Positions 8,158 through 18,543 of a stretch of 64,000 nucleotides of DNA are shown here, in pieces. This DNA is from Pseudomonadota bacterium (GTDB lineage Bacteria > Desulfobacterota > Syntrophobacteria > Syntrophobacterales > Syntrophobacteraceae). Numbering within the stretch: the stretch's first letter is position 1; the number at the start of each line of letters is the position of its first letter. The notes below the pieces were generated by a model. That model did no database searches. It worked only from the letters and a program-made list of their open reading frames with translations, and had not been told where the DNA came from. Location of the stretch: assembly GCA_023416335.1 (NCBI GenBank), contig JAEZHY010000136.1:1-64000 (forward strand), read 5' to 3'. The translations under genes were made by a program, and so were the position numbers.

Positions 8158-9093
8158 TTAAGGATAGATGAGTCTTCTGGCGCGGCGGAGAATTCGAGTT
8201 TTTAGAATGATAACGATATCTTGTAGCGATACTTTTCTTGCGCCTTGAAGGAGAATACCGATGCCGCTAGGTTTTCCTTTTCGTAAGAGATTCAAACCAT
8301 GATTGATTGCGAGCCTTCCCAATGCTGTATTTTTGAATTCAGGGGAGCAGAGACTATTTATAACCTTAACGCAAGCGCTGTAATGTCGCAAAATGTTTTT
8401 GGATTGGTTTGAACCATGTATCCTGTAACCAGTAAGAATAATTGTTGAGTCATATTTCCAATTTCTTTTTGAAGCAAGAAGGAATCTGAAAGAGCGAATG
8501 AAGAGTGGCCAGTCATCAATGGCAAGCGTCTCATCAAATCCGCCCAATTCAGTTAGGAAAGATTTTCGAAAGATTGTGGACTGGACAAGGAGCGGGCTCG
8601 GAGGGGTCACGTAGAGCGCCGTAAGTATATCGTGAGCGCTTTCATGGAGCAATTCATCAATTACCCCACTATATACTAACTTGTTTTCGTATTTGGGATC
8701 GCCGAAGTACCGCGCACCATGAATCACAAAGTCTACATCGGGTTGCATAGTTGCCAGAGCCTTTTGGAGTACGTCGGGCCAGAGTTTATCATCTGAGGCA
8801 ATGAACAATACGAATTCCCCACTTGCCATAGAAAGACCAATATTCAATGTCCTCGTTAGGCCCTCATTTTTCTTAAGGAGATAACGAATTAAATTGGGAT
8901 ATCGCTGAGCGTATTGCCGGACAATCAGCGGAGACGGGTCAATAGAGCCATCATCGACAAGGATTAATTCGTCTTGTTGCTCAATTTGAGATATTATGGA
9001 CTTGAGGCCTTCTGGCAGGTAGTGTGCGTGATTGTAGACGGGAATGATAACGCTTAATCTCTTTTTCACTTTGTTTGGAAGAAGGGTATGCAT
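8158..9093 (-). CDS. Glycosyltransferase family 2 (GT-A fold)
   Basis: A 311-residue GT2 protein. LSVIIPVYNHAHYL marks the start of the nucleotide-binding fold, followed by LILVDDGSID and ASDDKLWP, the DxD-type metal site. The cluster places it among enzymes that assemble a lipid-linked oligosaccharide on the cytoplasmic side. The ATG at 9091-9093 is preferred over the in-frame TTG two codons earlier. Sugar specificity cannot be inferred. It is separated from its neighbours by about 150 and 310 bp, unlike the tight spacing elsewhere in the locus. Confidence 0.88.
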   Translation of the reverse strand: MHTLLPNKVKKRLSVIIPVYNHAHYLPEGLKSIISQIEQQDELILVDDGSIDPSPLIVRQYAQRYPNLIRYLLKKNEGLTRTLNIGLSMASGEFVLFIASDDKLWPDVLQKALATMQPDVDFVIHGARYFGDPKYENKLVYSGVIDELLHESAHDILTALYVTPPSPLLVQSTIFRKSFLTELGGFDETLAIDDWPLFIRSFRFLLASKRNWKYDSTIILTGYRIHGSNQSKNILRHYSACVKVINSLCSPEFKNTALGRLAINHGLNLLRKGKPSGIGILLQGARKVSLQDIVIILKTRILRRARRLIYP

Positions 9094-9244
9094 TAGCAAC
9101 TTTCGAAAAGTCGACGCTCAGTATAGGGCAGGGCAGTAATGTCGCTACATATCAGGGGCGAAATTGACGAAAACCGGATGAAACAGTTTCCATATTCGCT
9201 TAATAGTAGCTTGTTGTAGGATGCGAAGGGAGAAAGCGGAGCTG

Positions 9245-9835
9245 TCAAGGTCGACTCCCTGTACCCGCTGAGCTAGGCTCTTTGATTACGGCATTTGCAG
9301 GAACATTTGCTCGCACAATCTGGCCACAGCCGATAACGGCATTGTCGCCGATCGTTACTCCCTTGAGGACGGCTACGCGGGATCCTATGAAAACATTGCG
9401 GCCAATGATGACTGGTAAAGCAGTGTGAGTATTACTCATGCGCTGTTCAGGATTGGTATCGTGGAAGTCGGAATCGTAAACAGTGAATTCAGTTCCAATC
9501 AATGTGTTTGCGCCGATTCGTATGGTTGTACGTTCTGCAACCAGTGTTGCATTATTGTTGATCTGGACACCATCTTCAACTACGATTCTGGCCGTAGATT
9601 CGCGCGCTTCAATATGCGTGTATCCGTCAAAGAAATGGGATGATGGCCAGAATCCCAGATAACAGCGGCCAAGCCTGATTTCGCCTTTGCCGGTCATTAA
9701 CACTGGCTGACGAATTCTGGCGCTACTTTCTACATTTTGAACATCAGACAGTAGTTTGTATTTGAGAATACGCAGATGCTGAAAAATGCAGCGTGCTATG
9801 GAGAGTAACTTATCACGTAAGTTTCGTGTGTTCAA
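9245..9835 (-). CDS. Left-handed beta-helix (hexapeptide) acyltransferase
   Basis: A 196-residue protein with repeated hexapeptides from about residue 85 to 180 (for example IGANTLIG, IGRNVFIG, IGDNAVIG), the signature of WcaF/NodL/CysE-type O-acetyltransferases. A YDSDFHDTNPEQR segment supplies the usual catalytic histidine. The likely start is TTG at 9833-9835, overlapping the TGA of the flippase gene, with GGAGGAAG nine bases upstream. It probably acetylates a sugar hydroxyl or amino group; it is one of two candidates in this window for the N-acylation of the 3-amino sugar made by FdtA/FdtB. Confidence 0.85.
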   Translation of the reverse strand: MNTRNLRDKLLSIARCIFQHLRILKYKLLSDVQNVESSARIRQPVLMTGKGEIRLGRCYLGFWPSSHFFDGYTHIEARESTARIVVEDGVQINNNATLVAERTTIRIGANTLIGTEFTVYDSDFHDTNPEQRMSNTHTALPVIIGRNVFIGSRVAVLKGVTIGDNAVIGCGQIVRANVPANAVIKEPSSAGTGSRP

Positions 9836-11121
9836 TAGTGCACTTCCTCCGGGGAAATTGCTTTCTTCTTGTTAAGTTTACTCATTTCGAGCGAGGTTAA
9901 TTTGATCATTGCTAAGAAAAAAAGACAGTAATTGGCTAAGTAAGCAATTGAGACACCTTGCAGACCTAATGAATTCGAAAAAAAATAGACAAGGGCAACG
10001 AACGATATTGAAGAGATGACCTCTGATGTGATAAATGGTAAAACCGCACCTCGACCGATCAAGACGAATCCAAGAATCCATGCTGCGATTTTGACAACAT
10101 CACCAGGAAGTTGCCACATGAATAGCTGGGTCATAGGTGCAAAATTCGGAGCGAAAAGCGTCTGGACTATAAAATTACGAAGGAAATAAATCATCAATGC
10201 TCCGAAACAGACAAAAGGCATAGCAAAAAGGTAGACGCGCAAGATCTCAGCTTTCAGATCTTTTGCATTGTGAATTTCAGCGATCCTGGGCAGGTAATAA
10301 GTAGACAATGTCATAGTTACAAGCATTAGGTATGTTTCACTTATCCTCCATATGGCCTGGCAATAGCCAGCTCCTTGCCAACCGATGATTGTTGTAAGAT
10401 GTTCTCGAATAAACATGTGAGAGGTTGGTACACATATAGCTGATGTTAAAGCCATCAATGCGAAACCGGATAGTTTACAAAAAGATTCGCGGTCTAGTAC
10501 TCCGCAAAAGAAGTTAGTCGCAAACCACGATTTCTTAGCTATTATTATAGCTGTGGCAAAAATAGAAACAGCAGGATTCACTGCTACTCCTATCAAAGCG
10601 CCACGCAAACCTAATAGGACTGCCAGAAGACTGATAGAGATTAAAGACAGGGCACTCCCTAACATATTTGCTACTACAAAGGATCTTATCTCCTTCTTCC
10701 CATTGATAATTGCAAGCAGCAATGTATTGACAGCCATGACAGGCAGGGAAAGAGCGAACCACACGATGACATCAGACATTCCTTTTTGTTTAAAGACCCA
10801 ATGGCCAATAAGATCATGCGTGAATAAGAGTGTAGCCCCAACTATAATGGAACTCAGCAATGAAAAGCACATGGCTACTTTCCAAAAGCTGTGTTGTTTT
10901 TCAGGGCTGTCGGCGAACTCTGCGGTGTATTTCGTGACTCCGGTCGATACAGCGCCACCTGTTATGCTCATTGCAATTGCCAGAAGACTCTGGAGTTGAC
11001 CAATCAATGCATAGCCTGCCGGCCCTACAAAAATCGCAAGGACCTTATTCAGGACAAGGCTGGTGAGCACCCGGACGGCAACAGCGCCAGCACTCAGTAT
11101 ACTGGATTTAACAAGGGTCAA
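9832..11121 (-). CDS. wzx: Lipid-linked O-antigen repeat-unit flippase (Wzx/WzxE type)
   Basis: A 429-residue membrane protein of the MOP/polysaccharide-synthesis superfamily with about twelve hydrophobic segments. The N-terminus ([24 protein letters not shown]) and [15 protein letters not shown] resemble WzxE-type O-antigen translocases, which move undecaprenyl-diphosphate oligosaccharides across the inner membrane. It appears to start with a TTG that overlaps the TGA of the aminotransferase gene (TTGA), implying translational coupling. Together with the Wzy-like and Wzz-like proteins it makes the locus a Wzx/Wzy-dependent system. Confidence 0.87.
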   Translation of the reverse strand: MTLVKSSILSAGAVAVRVLTSLVLNKVLAIFVGPAGYALIGQLQSLLAIAMSITGGAVSTGVTKYTAEFADSPEKQHSFWKVAMCFSLLSSIIVGATLLFTHDLIGHWVFKQKGMSDVIVWFALSLPVMAVNTLLLAIINGKKEIRSFVVANMLGSALSLISISLLAVLLGLRGALIGVAVNPAVSIFATAIIIAKKSWFATNFFCGVLDRESFCKLSGFALMALTSAICVPTSHMFIREHLTTIIGWQGAGYCQAIWRISETYLMLVTMTLSTYYLPRIAEIHNAKDLKAEILRVYLFAMPFVCFGALMIYFLRNFIVQTLFAPNFAPMTQLFMWQLPGDVVKIAAWILGFVLIGRGAVLPFITSEVISSISFVALVYFFSNSLGLQGVSIAYLANYCLFFLAMIKLTSLEMSKLNKKKAISPEEVHY

Positions 11122-12242
11122 GCTTGTCTTCGACTCGTCATCTTACTAATAATCTGTGGTACAGCATCGGCAACCAGTTGCTGTTGGGCTTTTGACATTC
11201 CTGGCCAAATCGGTAAGCTAACGACCGTATTGTGAATTGACTCTGAGATTGAGAACGCACCTCGTTTGAATCTCAACTCTGTATAGGCAGGTTGCAGATG
11301 CGGTGGAATCGGGTAATGGATAAGCGTGTTAATACCTGCACTTGCGAGTTCTTTCTGAAAAGAATTGCGTTCAGAATGTCTGACAACAAAAAGGTGCCAA
11401 GAGGGCTCAGCCCAATTCGGTATTTCGGGGATCGTGAGGCAGGTTCCAGCAATTCCCTGCATATAAAGTGCTGCAATTTCACATCGCTGAGCGTTCCACC
11501 TATCAAGATGCGGCAGTTTAATTCGAAGAATCGCCGCCTGCAGTTCATCCAACCGCGAGTTGAAGCCCTTGCATTCATTGTGGTACTTCACGCTGGAACC
11601 GTAGTTCCGAAGAGAGCGGATGCGATCGGCCAGTGCATCGTCATTTGTGGTGACCGCACCGGCGTCTCCCAGCGCCCCCAAGTTCTTTCCCGGATAAAAA
11701 CTAAAGCCAGCCGCATCTCCCAGGCTGCCGGTGCGCCGTCCTTTGTATTTTGCACCATGGGCTTGAGCAGCATCTTCAATAACCCGCAGACCATGTTTTT
11801 TTGCGATACGATTGATGCGATCCATATCGGCCGGTTGGCCATAGAGGTGCACCGCGATGATCGCCTTGCTTCTGGAGGTAATGGCCGCTTCAATTCGGTC
11901 AGGGTCGAGATTGTAGGTGGCTTCAACAGGTTCAACGGGGACCGGTACGGCACCGGCATATGATACCGCCAACCAAGTTGCAATATACGTATTCGAAGGG
12001 ACGATCACCTCGTCGCTAGGTCCAATGCCATAGGCACGAAGGGTCAGGTGTAGCGCCTCGAGTCCATTTCCGACCCCAACACAGTTTCGAACGCCGCAAT
12101 AAGAAGCGAATTCCTTTTCGAAGGCGTCAACCTCTTGCCCAAGGATGTACCAGCCCGATTCGAGGACACGACGAAAGGCATCCGCGAGTTCTGCACTCAG
12201 TTCGCGCTGAGCAATAGTGAGGTCAAGAAAGGGGATCTTCAT
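11118..12242 (-). CDS. fdtB: dTDP-3-amino-3,6-dideoxyhexose transaminase (DegT/DnrJ/EryC1 family)
   Basis: A 374-residue PLP-dependent sugar aminotransferase. Visible motifs include [35 protein letters not shown] and the PLP-lysine region [16 protein letters not shown]. Its position directly after an FdtA-type ketoisomerase (ATGA overlap) points to the FdtB/QdtB subgroup, which aminates the 3-keto sugar with glutamate to give dTDP-Fucp3N or dTDP-Quip3N. Galacto versus gluco configuration depends on FdtA versus QdtA stereochemistry and cannot be settled by eye. Confidence 0.85.
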   Translation of the reverse strand: MKIPFLDLTIAQRELSAELADAFRRVLESGWYILGQEVDAFEKEFASYCGVRNCVGVGNGLEALHLTLRAYGIGPSDEVIVPSNTYIATWLAVSYAGAVPVPVEPVEATYNLDPDRIEAAITSRSKAIIAVHLYGQPADMDRINRIAKKHGLRVIEDAAQAHGAKYKGRRTGSLGDAAGFSFYPGKNLGALGDAGAVTTNDDALADRIRSLRNYGSSVKYHNECKGFNSRLDELQAAILRIKLPHLDRWNAQRCEIAALYMQGIAGTCLTIPEIPNWAEPSWHLFVVRHSERNSFQKELASAGINTLIHYPIPPHLQPAYTELRFKRGAFSISESIHNTVVSLPIWPGMSKAQQQLVADAVPQIISKMTSRRQA

Positions 12243-12652
12243 ACGTTACCTTGCGCAGCATCTCTGAAGCTGGTGAAATCTCGGTAATAACTCTCTTCGT
12301 TGTAAGGTTCGGAAGCAAGCACCAGGCATACGGAACCAGATGAAAAATTGTCCAGTTCCCGCCAAATCAAAGGAGGAACGTAAAGACCATAGTAGGAACG
12401 ATTTAAGGGGAAACGAGTTCTTCGATCACCATCTGTAACTACGACATCGAAACTACCCGACATTGCGATAATGAATTGATGACAGCTTTTGAGAGCATGC
12501 CCAGCGCGCATTTCGCCCCCTGGCACATCGTAAAGGTAGAAAATTCGCTTTATTTCAAAAGGAATGTGCCTGTTGTTTTCAACAAAACTCAAATTGCCTC
12601 TCGGATCTTGAATTTTAGGCAGTTCGACTATGCAGCAGTCGTTGAGGGCCAT
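12239..12652 (-). CDS. fdtA: dTDP-4-dehydro-6-deoxyglucose 3,4-ketoisomerase (FdtA/WxcM-like cupin)
   Basis: A 137-residue single-domain cupin with the family hallmarks [37 protein letters not shown] (catalytic His) and [18 protein letters not shown]. It converts the 4-keto product of RmlB into a 3-keto sugar for FdtB. AAAGGATAGATT precedes the ATG, and its TGA overlaps the aminotransferase start. With rmlA and rmlB nearby, the complete dTDP-3-amino-3,6-dideoxyhexose route is encoded except for an assigned N-acyltransferase. Confidence 0.85.
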   Translation of the reverse strand: MALNDCCIVELPKIQDPRGNLSFVENNRHIPFEIKRIFYLYDVPGGEMRAGHALKSCHQFIIAMSGSFDVVVTDGDRRTRFPLNRSYYGLYVPPLIWRELDNFSSGSVCLVLASEPYNEESYYRDFTSFRDAAQGNV

Positions 12653-12918
12653 AATCTATCCTTTGCACCACAAATAGCGACGCTTTATGTGATAAGTTGG
12701 GGTTCCTGCCTTTGGAATTAAGTGAAGCATACCGCAATTTCTGCCACATTTTAGACTAATGACCTTGGATGCCATAAGTATCAAGGTATATGTGGATATT
12801 AATGCTGTGATAGATAAGCAAAGCGACAGGTCCAGATTATAGGCATCTAAAAATTGGATTTAAGTAGCATATACAGGTTTGGAACAATCTTTGCTCGCGG
12901 TTTAGTTCTTGAATTCCT

Positions 12919-13188
12919 CTATAAATCGATCTGGCCTTGTGTTTGGCCGAATTGTGTTAAATAATTGATTAGTTGTTCGAACTCGTAGAGTTCTTGGTCA
13001 TCAATAATTTCCTGCGGTAACTCAATTTCAAAACATAGTTCAACTTCTAAGAAGAAATTAACGATCTCCATGGAATCTAGCCCGACGCTTTTAAGCGAGC
13101 AATGGGCCTGAGGCAGCGGGATTGATGGATTAACCCGACTCAAGCACTCTGCCAATTTGGCTTGAACAAATGCAGCAGAAACGTTCAT
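12919..13188 (-). CDS. Acyl carrier protein of the polysaccharide cluster
   Basis: An 89-residue acidic protein with the phosphopantetheine attachment motif GLDSMEI (Ser39). The four-helix ACP pattern is visible, and the length is slightly above that of AcpP. AAAGGCC precedes the ATG. It sits 21 bp downstream of a ketoacyl-ACP synthase III gene and near a GNAT gene, which suggests that it carries a special short acyl group for sugar decoration and is not the housekeeping fatty-acid ACP (inference). Confidence 0.85.
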   Translation of the reverse strand: MNVSAAFVQAKLAECLSRVNPSIPLPQAHCSLKSVGLDSMEIVNFFLEVELCFEIELPQEIIDDQELYEFEQLINYLTQFGQTQGQIDL

Positions 13189-13209
13189 CTAAGGCCTTTC
13201 TTTTCACTC

Positions 13210-14250
13210 TTAAAGATATTCGATTGGCTGATCATTTGTTTTGAACAAAACTGAGCCATAAGACAAACCAGCACCAAACCCGCAGAGTAAGAGAAGTCTG
13301 TCCTGCAGACGCAAACCTTCCATTCCCATCGTATGAATCAAAAGAGGGATCGATGCTGAAACTGCATTGCCAGTGTGCTTCATACGAATAGGCACCTTAT
13401 CTAGTTTGACTCCTATCCTCTGAGATAAGGAGCGCAAGATGTATTCGCTTGCTTGATGCATAAAAAAGAAATCTACCTCGTCTTTCTTGATGCGAGTATT
13501 TTCCAACAGACTCAGGATATGCGAGGGGACCGTTTTTTGCACGAACCTGAAAATCTCGGGACCGTCCATTCTGATAAAGGGATCAGCTCTTTCATCGCCA
13601 ATATAACGAGCGTCACCCGGTATTTGAGGTGAGCAGGCGCCCCCACCGCGTCGAATTAGTCCATTATAACCGCCGCCTGAAGTACACAATTGATGTCCTA
13701 TTATCCCTGTGTCTGGAGACTCATCATATTCCAGAAGCGTTGCCGCTGCCGCATCGCCAAAGATTGTACATACATTAGCATCCTGGGGGGCGAGGTACTT
13801 TGTATAGTTATCGGCATTCACAAGCAATATCGTTCCGCTCGGTTTGGCTTTTAACAAAGCATCACATAACACCAAGCTATATACATAACCCGTGCACGAG
13901 AGCGCGATGTCAAATGCAGCTACTCTGTTTGGCATGCCGAGCCTACCATGCAGAATGCAGGAACATGATGGCAGCATATAATCGGGGGTGTGAGTACAAA
14001 AGATCAGCCAGTCTACAGCATTTAGATAACCTTTGCAGAGAAGCTTTTCACATGCGTGTTCCGCCATCCACACGGGCGTTTCCTCTCGGGAGCTGACCCG
14101 TCGTTCGGCGATTCCCGTCTTTCGCTCAATATCGATCGCTGTATACGGGACCCGGCCAGAGCTAACAAGTTCTTCGTTGCTTTCACGTGTTTCAGGCAAG
14201 TAATAGGAGATTGCTTTTATTCGCAAACCCAAAGTCTCATCCTTTTGCAT
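13210..14250 (-). CDS. 3-oxoacyl-ACP synthase III-like ketosynthase
   Basis: A 346-residue FabH-type protein. The catalytic triad is visible as Cys119 (IALSCTGYVYS), His265 (FFMHQASEY) and Asn295 (HTGNAVSAS), so the enzyme should be active. FabH-type enzymes condense an acyl-CoA with malonyl-ACP. The gene overlaps the upstream GNAT gene by 14 bp and is followed by a dedicated ACP, so it is probably part of an acyl-group supply module for the amino sugar. Housekeeping FabH is less likely because fabD, fabG and fabF are absent here. Confidence 0.85.
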   Translation of the reverse strand: MQKDETLGLRIKAISYYLPETRESNEELVSSGRVPYTAIDIERKTGIAERRVSSREETPVWMAEHACEKLLCKGYLNAVDWLIFCTHTPDYMLPSCSCILHGRLGMPNRVAAFDIALSCTGYVYSLVLCDALLKAKPSGTILLVNADNYTKYLAPQDANVCTIFGDAAAATLLEYDESPDTGIIGHQLCTSGGGYNGLIRRGGGACSPQIPGDARYIGDERADPFIRMDGPEIFRFVQKTVPSHILSLLENTRIKKDEVDFFFMHQASEYILRSLSQRIGVKLDKVPIRMKHTGNAVSASIPLLIHTMGMEGLRLQDRLLLLCGFGAGLSYGSVLFKTNDQPIEYL

Positions 14251-14779
14251 CGGGGGGCGGCAGATATTTTCGATATCGTACTTTTGCCTTCTCGAAGCTC
14301 CACCTAGGAATATGATAGTAGTAGTTCAGTTCATCCTCTGAATCCAAGACTGCACCGAAGGCCCTATGAAATGCATTTACCTTTGCGTTGTCTTTTCTAA
14401 CGTCAAAGTGACTCTGCTCATGACCCAGTACTTCGAACCCGAAAACGTAAACACATAGTGCCGTTTCAATTGCAGCATAAACTGGCGCACCTTGCTTGAG
14501 GATCCAACTTCCCCAGCAAAATGAGTTGCCTCGGATGTCGTAAATCCTTACTGTGCCGAGCGATTCACCATCTTTAGTCTGGATGATGAAGTAAAACTCT
14601 CTACTTTCTTTTTCCTTTATCTTGTACTTATCGATCCAGTTGTATTGCGTCTGCAGGTCGTGTGAAACCGGCGAAAGGTATTTATTCAGGGCGTCATCCA
14701 GCCTGAGGGATAATATAAATTGCGCATCGTTCTTCTCTACGGTTCGCAATTGAATGCTCTTCCCTGTGATCAGCATCAT
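14237..14779 (-). CDS. GNAT-family N-acyltransferase
   Basis: A 180-residue RimJ/RimL-type GNAT domain: IQLRTVEKNDAQFILSLR at the N-terminus, GTVRIYDI in the central beta strands and HFDVRKDNAKVNAFHRAFGA as the C-terminal motif. GAGGGCAAA precedes two consecutive ATG codons. Overlap with the KAS III gene and closeness to an ACP suggest it may use an acyl-ACP donor to N-acylate dTDP-Fuc3N or Qui3N (inference). No fabG or 3-hydroxyacyl-forming gene is adjacent. Confidence 0.78.
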   Translation of the reverse strand: MMLITGKSIQLRTVEKNDAQFILSLRLDDALNKYLSPVSHDLQTQYNWIDKYKIKEKESREFYFIIQTKDGESLGTVRIYDIRGNSFCWGSWILKQGAPVYAAIETALCVYVFGFEVLGHEQSHFDVRKDNAKVNAFHRAFGAVLDSEDELNYYYHIPRWSFEKAKVRYRKYLPPPDAKG

Positions 14780-14839
14780 TTTGCCCTCTTATATGTTGCT
14801 AATTTAATTAAGTGATGACCTGACAGGTGAGTTAAAGTG

Positions 14840-15778
14840 TCACAATGCTGCATCCTTTAGAACCATCAGCAGATACTGCCCATACCCGTTCTTCTTAAAT
14901 GGACTGGCGAGGAGTCTGAGTTGAGATTTATCAATATATCCCATCCGATAAGCGATTTCCTCGGGACACGCCACCTTCAACCCCTGCCGCTTTTCCAAAG
15001 TCTCCACGAACACACACGCTTCCAACAGCGACTCGGGGGTGCCTGTATCGAGCCAGGCGAATCCGCGCCCGACCAGTTCTACGCGAAGTTCATTCGTTGC
15101 CAGGTAGGCCCTGTTTACGTCGGTGATTTCAAGCTCACCTCTCTGAGAAGGTCTGAGATTTGAGGCGATCTCGACTACGCGATTGTCGTAAAAGTAGAGA
15201 CCGGGGACTGCGAAGGAGGATTTCGGCTGCTTCGGTTTTTCCTCGATATCGATCACCCTGCCGTTTCGGTCGAATTGGACGACTCCATACCTTTGAGGGT
15301 CCCGTACCCAGTAGCCGAAAATCAATCCGCCGCTTTCCATTTGCACTGCCCGGCGCAGGATATTCTGGAAGCCATGGCCGTAGAAAATATTGTCGCCAAG
15401 GATCAGGGCAACGCGATCGGTGCCGATGAAATCCTTGCCTATGATAAAGGCCTGGGCCAGTCCTTCCGGGCGGGGTTGTTCGGCATAAGAAAGCCTGATG
15501 CCCCACTGGCTCCCGTCTTCCAGCAGGTCCTTGAATCTCGGGAGATCCTGGGGGGTGGAAATAATCAGAATGTCGCGAATGCCCGCCAGCATCAGAACCG
15601 ACAGAGGGTAATAGATCATCGGCTTGTCGTAGACCGGTAGCAACTGCTTGCTCACGACTTTCGTCATCGGATAGAGGCGGGTACCCGATCCTCCGGCCAG
15701 AATAATGCCTTTCCATCCCGTTGGTTGAGCGGGTATGAAGAAATCTTCGGAAATACCTGAATCGATATTATCAATCAT
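14840..15778 (-). CDS. rmlA: Glucose-1-phosphate thymidylyltransferase
   Basis: A 312-residue protein with the nucleotidyltransferase signature [55 protein letters not shown] and [15 protein letters not shown]. It makes dTDP-glucose from glucose-1-phosphate and dTTP. The ATG at 15776-15778 leaves about 22 residues before the usual Met-Lys-Gly-Ile start. A longer frame reaches 15868 inside rmlB and is less likely, but no strong ribosome-binding site decides the question. Confidence 0.92.
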   Translation of the reverse strand: MIDNIDSGISEDFFIPAQPTGWKGIILAGGSGTRLYPMTKVVSKQLLPVYDKPMIYYPLSVLMLAGIRDILIISTPQDLPRFKDLLEDGSQWGIRLSYAEQPRPEGLAQAFIIGKDFIGTDRVALILGDNIFYGHGFQNILRRAVQMESGGLIFGYWVRDPQRYGVVQFDRNGRVIDIEEKPKQPKSSFAVPGLYFYDNRVVEIASNLRPSQRGELEITDVNRAYLATNELRVELVGRGFAWLDTGTPESLLEACVFVETLEKRQGLKVACPEEIAYRMGYIDKSQLRLLASPFKKNGYGQYLLMVLKDAAL

Positions 15779-15837
15779 GATTTTCTCGGATTGCCGTGCG
15801 TGGTCCCACTCCATCCACGCAAGTGGAATGAGGGAAA

Positions 15838-16905
15838 CTAATCGATCGCATAATGCTGCTTGATCCATTCGCGGTAGGCACCCGTCTGGATGGACCGGAC
15901 CCAGTCAGGATTGTCGATATACCAGCGGATCGTCTTCTCAATGCCCGACGCGAAAGTCTCTTCAGGCTTCCAGCCTAGCTCGATTTCGATTTTGGTGCAA
16001 TCGATTGCATAACGTCTGTCATGCCCGGGGCGGTCTTTAACCTGACAGACAAGGCAATAATGCGGCTTGCAGGGCGATTCGGGAAATTCTTCATCAAGAA
16101 TCCGGCAGATCGTCTCCACTACTTCCCTGTTTGTTTTCTCGCACCGCCCGCCAATATTATAGACTTCTCCAATTCGGCCCGACTCCAGTACCCGCTGCAA
16201 CGCATTGCAGTGATCGTTTACGTATAGCCAGTCGCGCACATTCAGGCCGTCTCCATATAAGGGTAACTGCTTTCCATTTACTGCATTCAAAATCATGAGC
16301 GGGATCAGTTTCTCAGGGAACTGTCGCGGCCCGTAGTTGTTGGAACAGTTGGTCGTCAGGGTCGGAAGGCCGTACGTGTGGTGGTATGCGCGCACGAGAT
16401 GGTCGCTTGCCGCTTTCGAAGCTGAATATGGGCTGTTTGGAGAGTAAGGTGTCGTCTCCCGGAACGGAGGGTCATCCCGTCCCAGGGATCCGTAAACCTC
16501 ATCGGTTGAAACATGGAGAAAGCGAAACGATTCTCTTTCAACGCCCGAAAGCTCTTTCCAGTAAAGGAGCGTTTCCTGCAGCAAGTTGTGCGTTTCGACT
16601 ACGTTGGTCTGAATAAAAGCGTCCGGAGCCGAAATGGATCGGTCAACGTGCGATTCGGCCGCAAAGTTGACGATCGCGCAAGGGTTATATTCTCTCAGAA
16701 TACGTGCGATTAAGACGCGATCCCCTATGCAGGCCTTGACAAATCTGTATTTAGGATCCCGCTCCAGCGCGCATAGATTCATCAAATTAGCGGCATACGT
16801 CAGCTTGTCGATATTGACTACAGTGCAATCGCGCTGCTGCCGCAGATTCAGGATGAAATTGCTGCCGATGAAGCCGGCCCCTCCAGTAACAATGTATGTT
16901 TTCAT
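15838..16905 (-). CDS. rmlB: dTDP-glucose 4,6-dehydratase
   Basis: A 355-residue short-chain dehydrogenase of the extended type: NAD-binding [11 protein letters not shown] at the N-terminus, HVSTDEVYG, and the catalytic [12 protein letters not shown] with Tyr and Lys. It converts dTDP-glucose to dTDP-4-keto-6-deoxyglucose. No rmlC or rmlD follows; instead fdtA and fdtB are present, so the pathway branches to a 3-amino sugar and not to rhamnose, at least in this locus. Confidence 0.93.
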   Translation of the reverse strand: MKTYIVTGGAGFIGSNFILNLRQQRDCTVVNIDKLTYAANLMNLCALERDPKYRFVKACIGDRVLIARILREYNPCAIVNFAAESHVDRSISAPDAFIQTNVVETHNLLQETLLYWKELSGVERESFRFLHVSTDEVYGSLGRDDPPFRETTPYSPNSPYSASKAASDHLVRAYHHTYGLPTLTTNCSNNYGPRQFPEKLIPLMILNAVNGKQLPLYGDGLNVRDWLYVNDHCNALQRVLESGRIGEVYNIGGRCEKTNREVVETICRILDEEFPESPCKPHYCLVCQVKDRPGHDRRYAIDCTKIEIELGWKPEETFASGIEKTIRWYIDNPDWVRSIQTGAYREWIKQHYAID

Positions 16906-17281
16906 AACATTAATATGGTCGATATTATCTGAAGATCAGTGGGAAGTTACGAACCGTCGCATCACAGCCTGTTATCTTTTCCCCGGCAAGCTTGGCGATT
17001 TTTCCAAACGTGGTTTTTTATACAGCTCCGCCAACTCGGTTACATGACGTGACCGCTGCCTGAATTCGTATAAGGTTTATGGCTTCTCTCGAAGGAGAAC
17101 CTAAAGGGTTAATCGTAAGTGCGGAGTTGCAGAAGAACAAAGACTTCAAACAAAACCTCTCTCAAACCATAATTATCAGAATTTTCGCCTCATCCCTCCG
17201 GGTATCTCTTGGAGCCAATTTCGAAAAAGAAATGCTGTTTCCGTTCTTGATGATCTTTAGAATCAAAATCCTTGTTCGGAG
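16906..17281. other. Intergenic region between rmlB and the Wzz-like gene
   Basis: 376 bp without a credible gene on either strand. I see no clear terminator or promoter. It separates the export/chain-length genes from the sugar-nucleotide genes and could hold an internal promoter. Confidence 0.5.
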
Positions 17282-18532
17282 TTAATTCTCAAGGTCTGCA
17301 ATCGATGTTTTCCTGCTTCCTCGTCGCCGGAATCCGATCTGAGCAAGAGATGCTTTTACCATCTCTACTTTCTCCCTGTTGTGAGGCAGGCTGGAAAACT
17401 GCTTAACGTAATCGAAAATTATGACTGAAATAGTAGCGATCAAAAAAGCGAGCGCCGCAGCAGCGGTGACGATCATTCGGCGTTTCGGCTTAACAGCTTT
17501 TTGAGGCAGGGAAGCCGGGTCCACTACCTGTATCATTGTTGAATCCTGAGCTTCAGAAAGTCTTGCCGTTTCGTATTGCTTCAGGAGTATTTCATAGAGC
17601 GCTTCCTGGAACTTGAATTCCCGCATTTTGCGGAGGTACTGGGTGCCGAGTCCCGGCAGCTGGCCGGTGGGAATAAGCGAATTGGAAGAGGAGTCGGCAC
17701 CTTTCGATTCGAGCTTGTTCAACTGGTCCTGGAGTCCGGCCAGTTCCTCTTCTGTTCTGCGAACATCCCGGTTATAGGGCGTTGCATAGGTCTTCATGAC
17801 CTTCAACTCGATCTCTTTGGCTGCAACCGCCGCCTGAAGCCTTGCAATGCCTTCCAAGACGGCTTTCGCCTGTTCGTCGATCTTTATGGCGCCGGTGCTT
17901 TCCTGAAAGGAACTCAGCGCTTCTTCGGATTTGGCCAGAGTTTCATGTGACGTTTTAAGCTGGTCCTCGAAGAAAAGTCTTTTCTTGGAAGCATTCGTGA
18001 CAGCAAGTCTCTGGAGCAGTCTGGACAGTTCCTCGACAAAGGCGTTGGCCATCTCCAATGCTTTTTGTGGGTCCTTATCTTGCACACTGATGCTGATAAT
18101 ACTGCTTTTCTTATCCCCTTCGAATTTGACAACATTCGCAAGCCGAGCCCGGGCATCTTCGCGGGCCTTTGCGCGGTATGAATCCATAAGTTTGAAACGA
18201 TCTATGACAGCATCCGAGACCGTTGCCCCTTTGAGTATTCCAACATACAAATCAGAACTGCCGCCGATCCCCGCCGACAGCAACTCACCGAATCCGGAAG
18301 ATCCGGCCAGACGGCTCAACAGCATCGCGGTGGAACCTTCGTTCTGACGGGAAGGGGGCAAGATACGCGCCGTCGCCTCGTAAATTCTGGGAATAAACAG
18401 GCTTATTACGGCGCTGATAACAGCCACCCCAAGCGTAATCGATGCGATGAGTTTACGTCGCTTCAGGAGGATGAGGATGAGATCGAGAATATTGATTTCA
18501 TCCTCTGGCTTACGTTCCGATCTTTGCTCCAT
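17282..18532 (-). CDS. wzz: Polysaccharide co-polymerase / chain-length determinant (Wzz family)
   Basis: A 416-residue inner-membrane protein with an N-terminal transmembrane segment (LIASITLGVAVISAVISLF) preceded by a Wzz-type NILDLILILLKRRK motif. A long periplasmic coiled-coil region spans about residues 150-330. A second membrane segment lies near residue 375, with a proline-rich entry (VDPASLPQKAVKPKRR). No tyrosine-kinase domain follows. It sets polymer length by acting with Wzy. The second ATG of an ATG-TGG-ATG triplet was chosen because TAGGGGG lies seven bases before it. Confidence 0.87.
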   Translation of the reverse strand: MEQRSERKPEDEINILDLILILLKRRKLIASITLGVAVISAVISLFIPRIYEATARILPPSRQNEGSTAMLLSRLAGSSGFGELLSAGIGGSSDLYVGILKGATVSDAVIDRFKLMDSYRAKAREDARARLANVVKFEGDKKSSIISISVQDKDPQKALEMANAFVEELSRLLQRLAVTNASKKRLFFEDQLKTSHETLAKSEEALSSFQESTGAIKIDEQAKAVLEGIARLQAAVAAKEIELKVMKTYATPYNRDVRRTEEELAGLQDQLNKLESKGADSSSNSLIPTGQLPGLGTQYLRKMREFKFQEALYEILLKQYETARLSEAQDSTMIQVVDPASLPQKAVKPKRRMIVTAAAALAFLIATISVIIFDYVKQFSSLPHNREKVEMVKASLAQIGFRRRGSRKTSIADLEN

Positions 18533-18543
18533 CCACATGCCCC

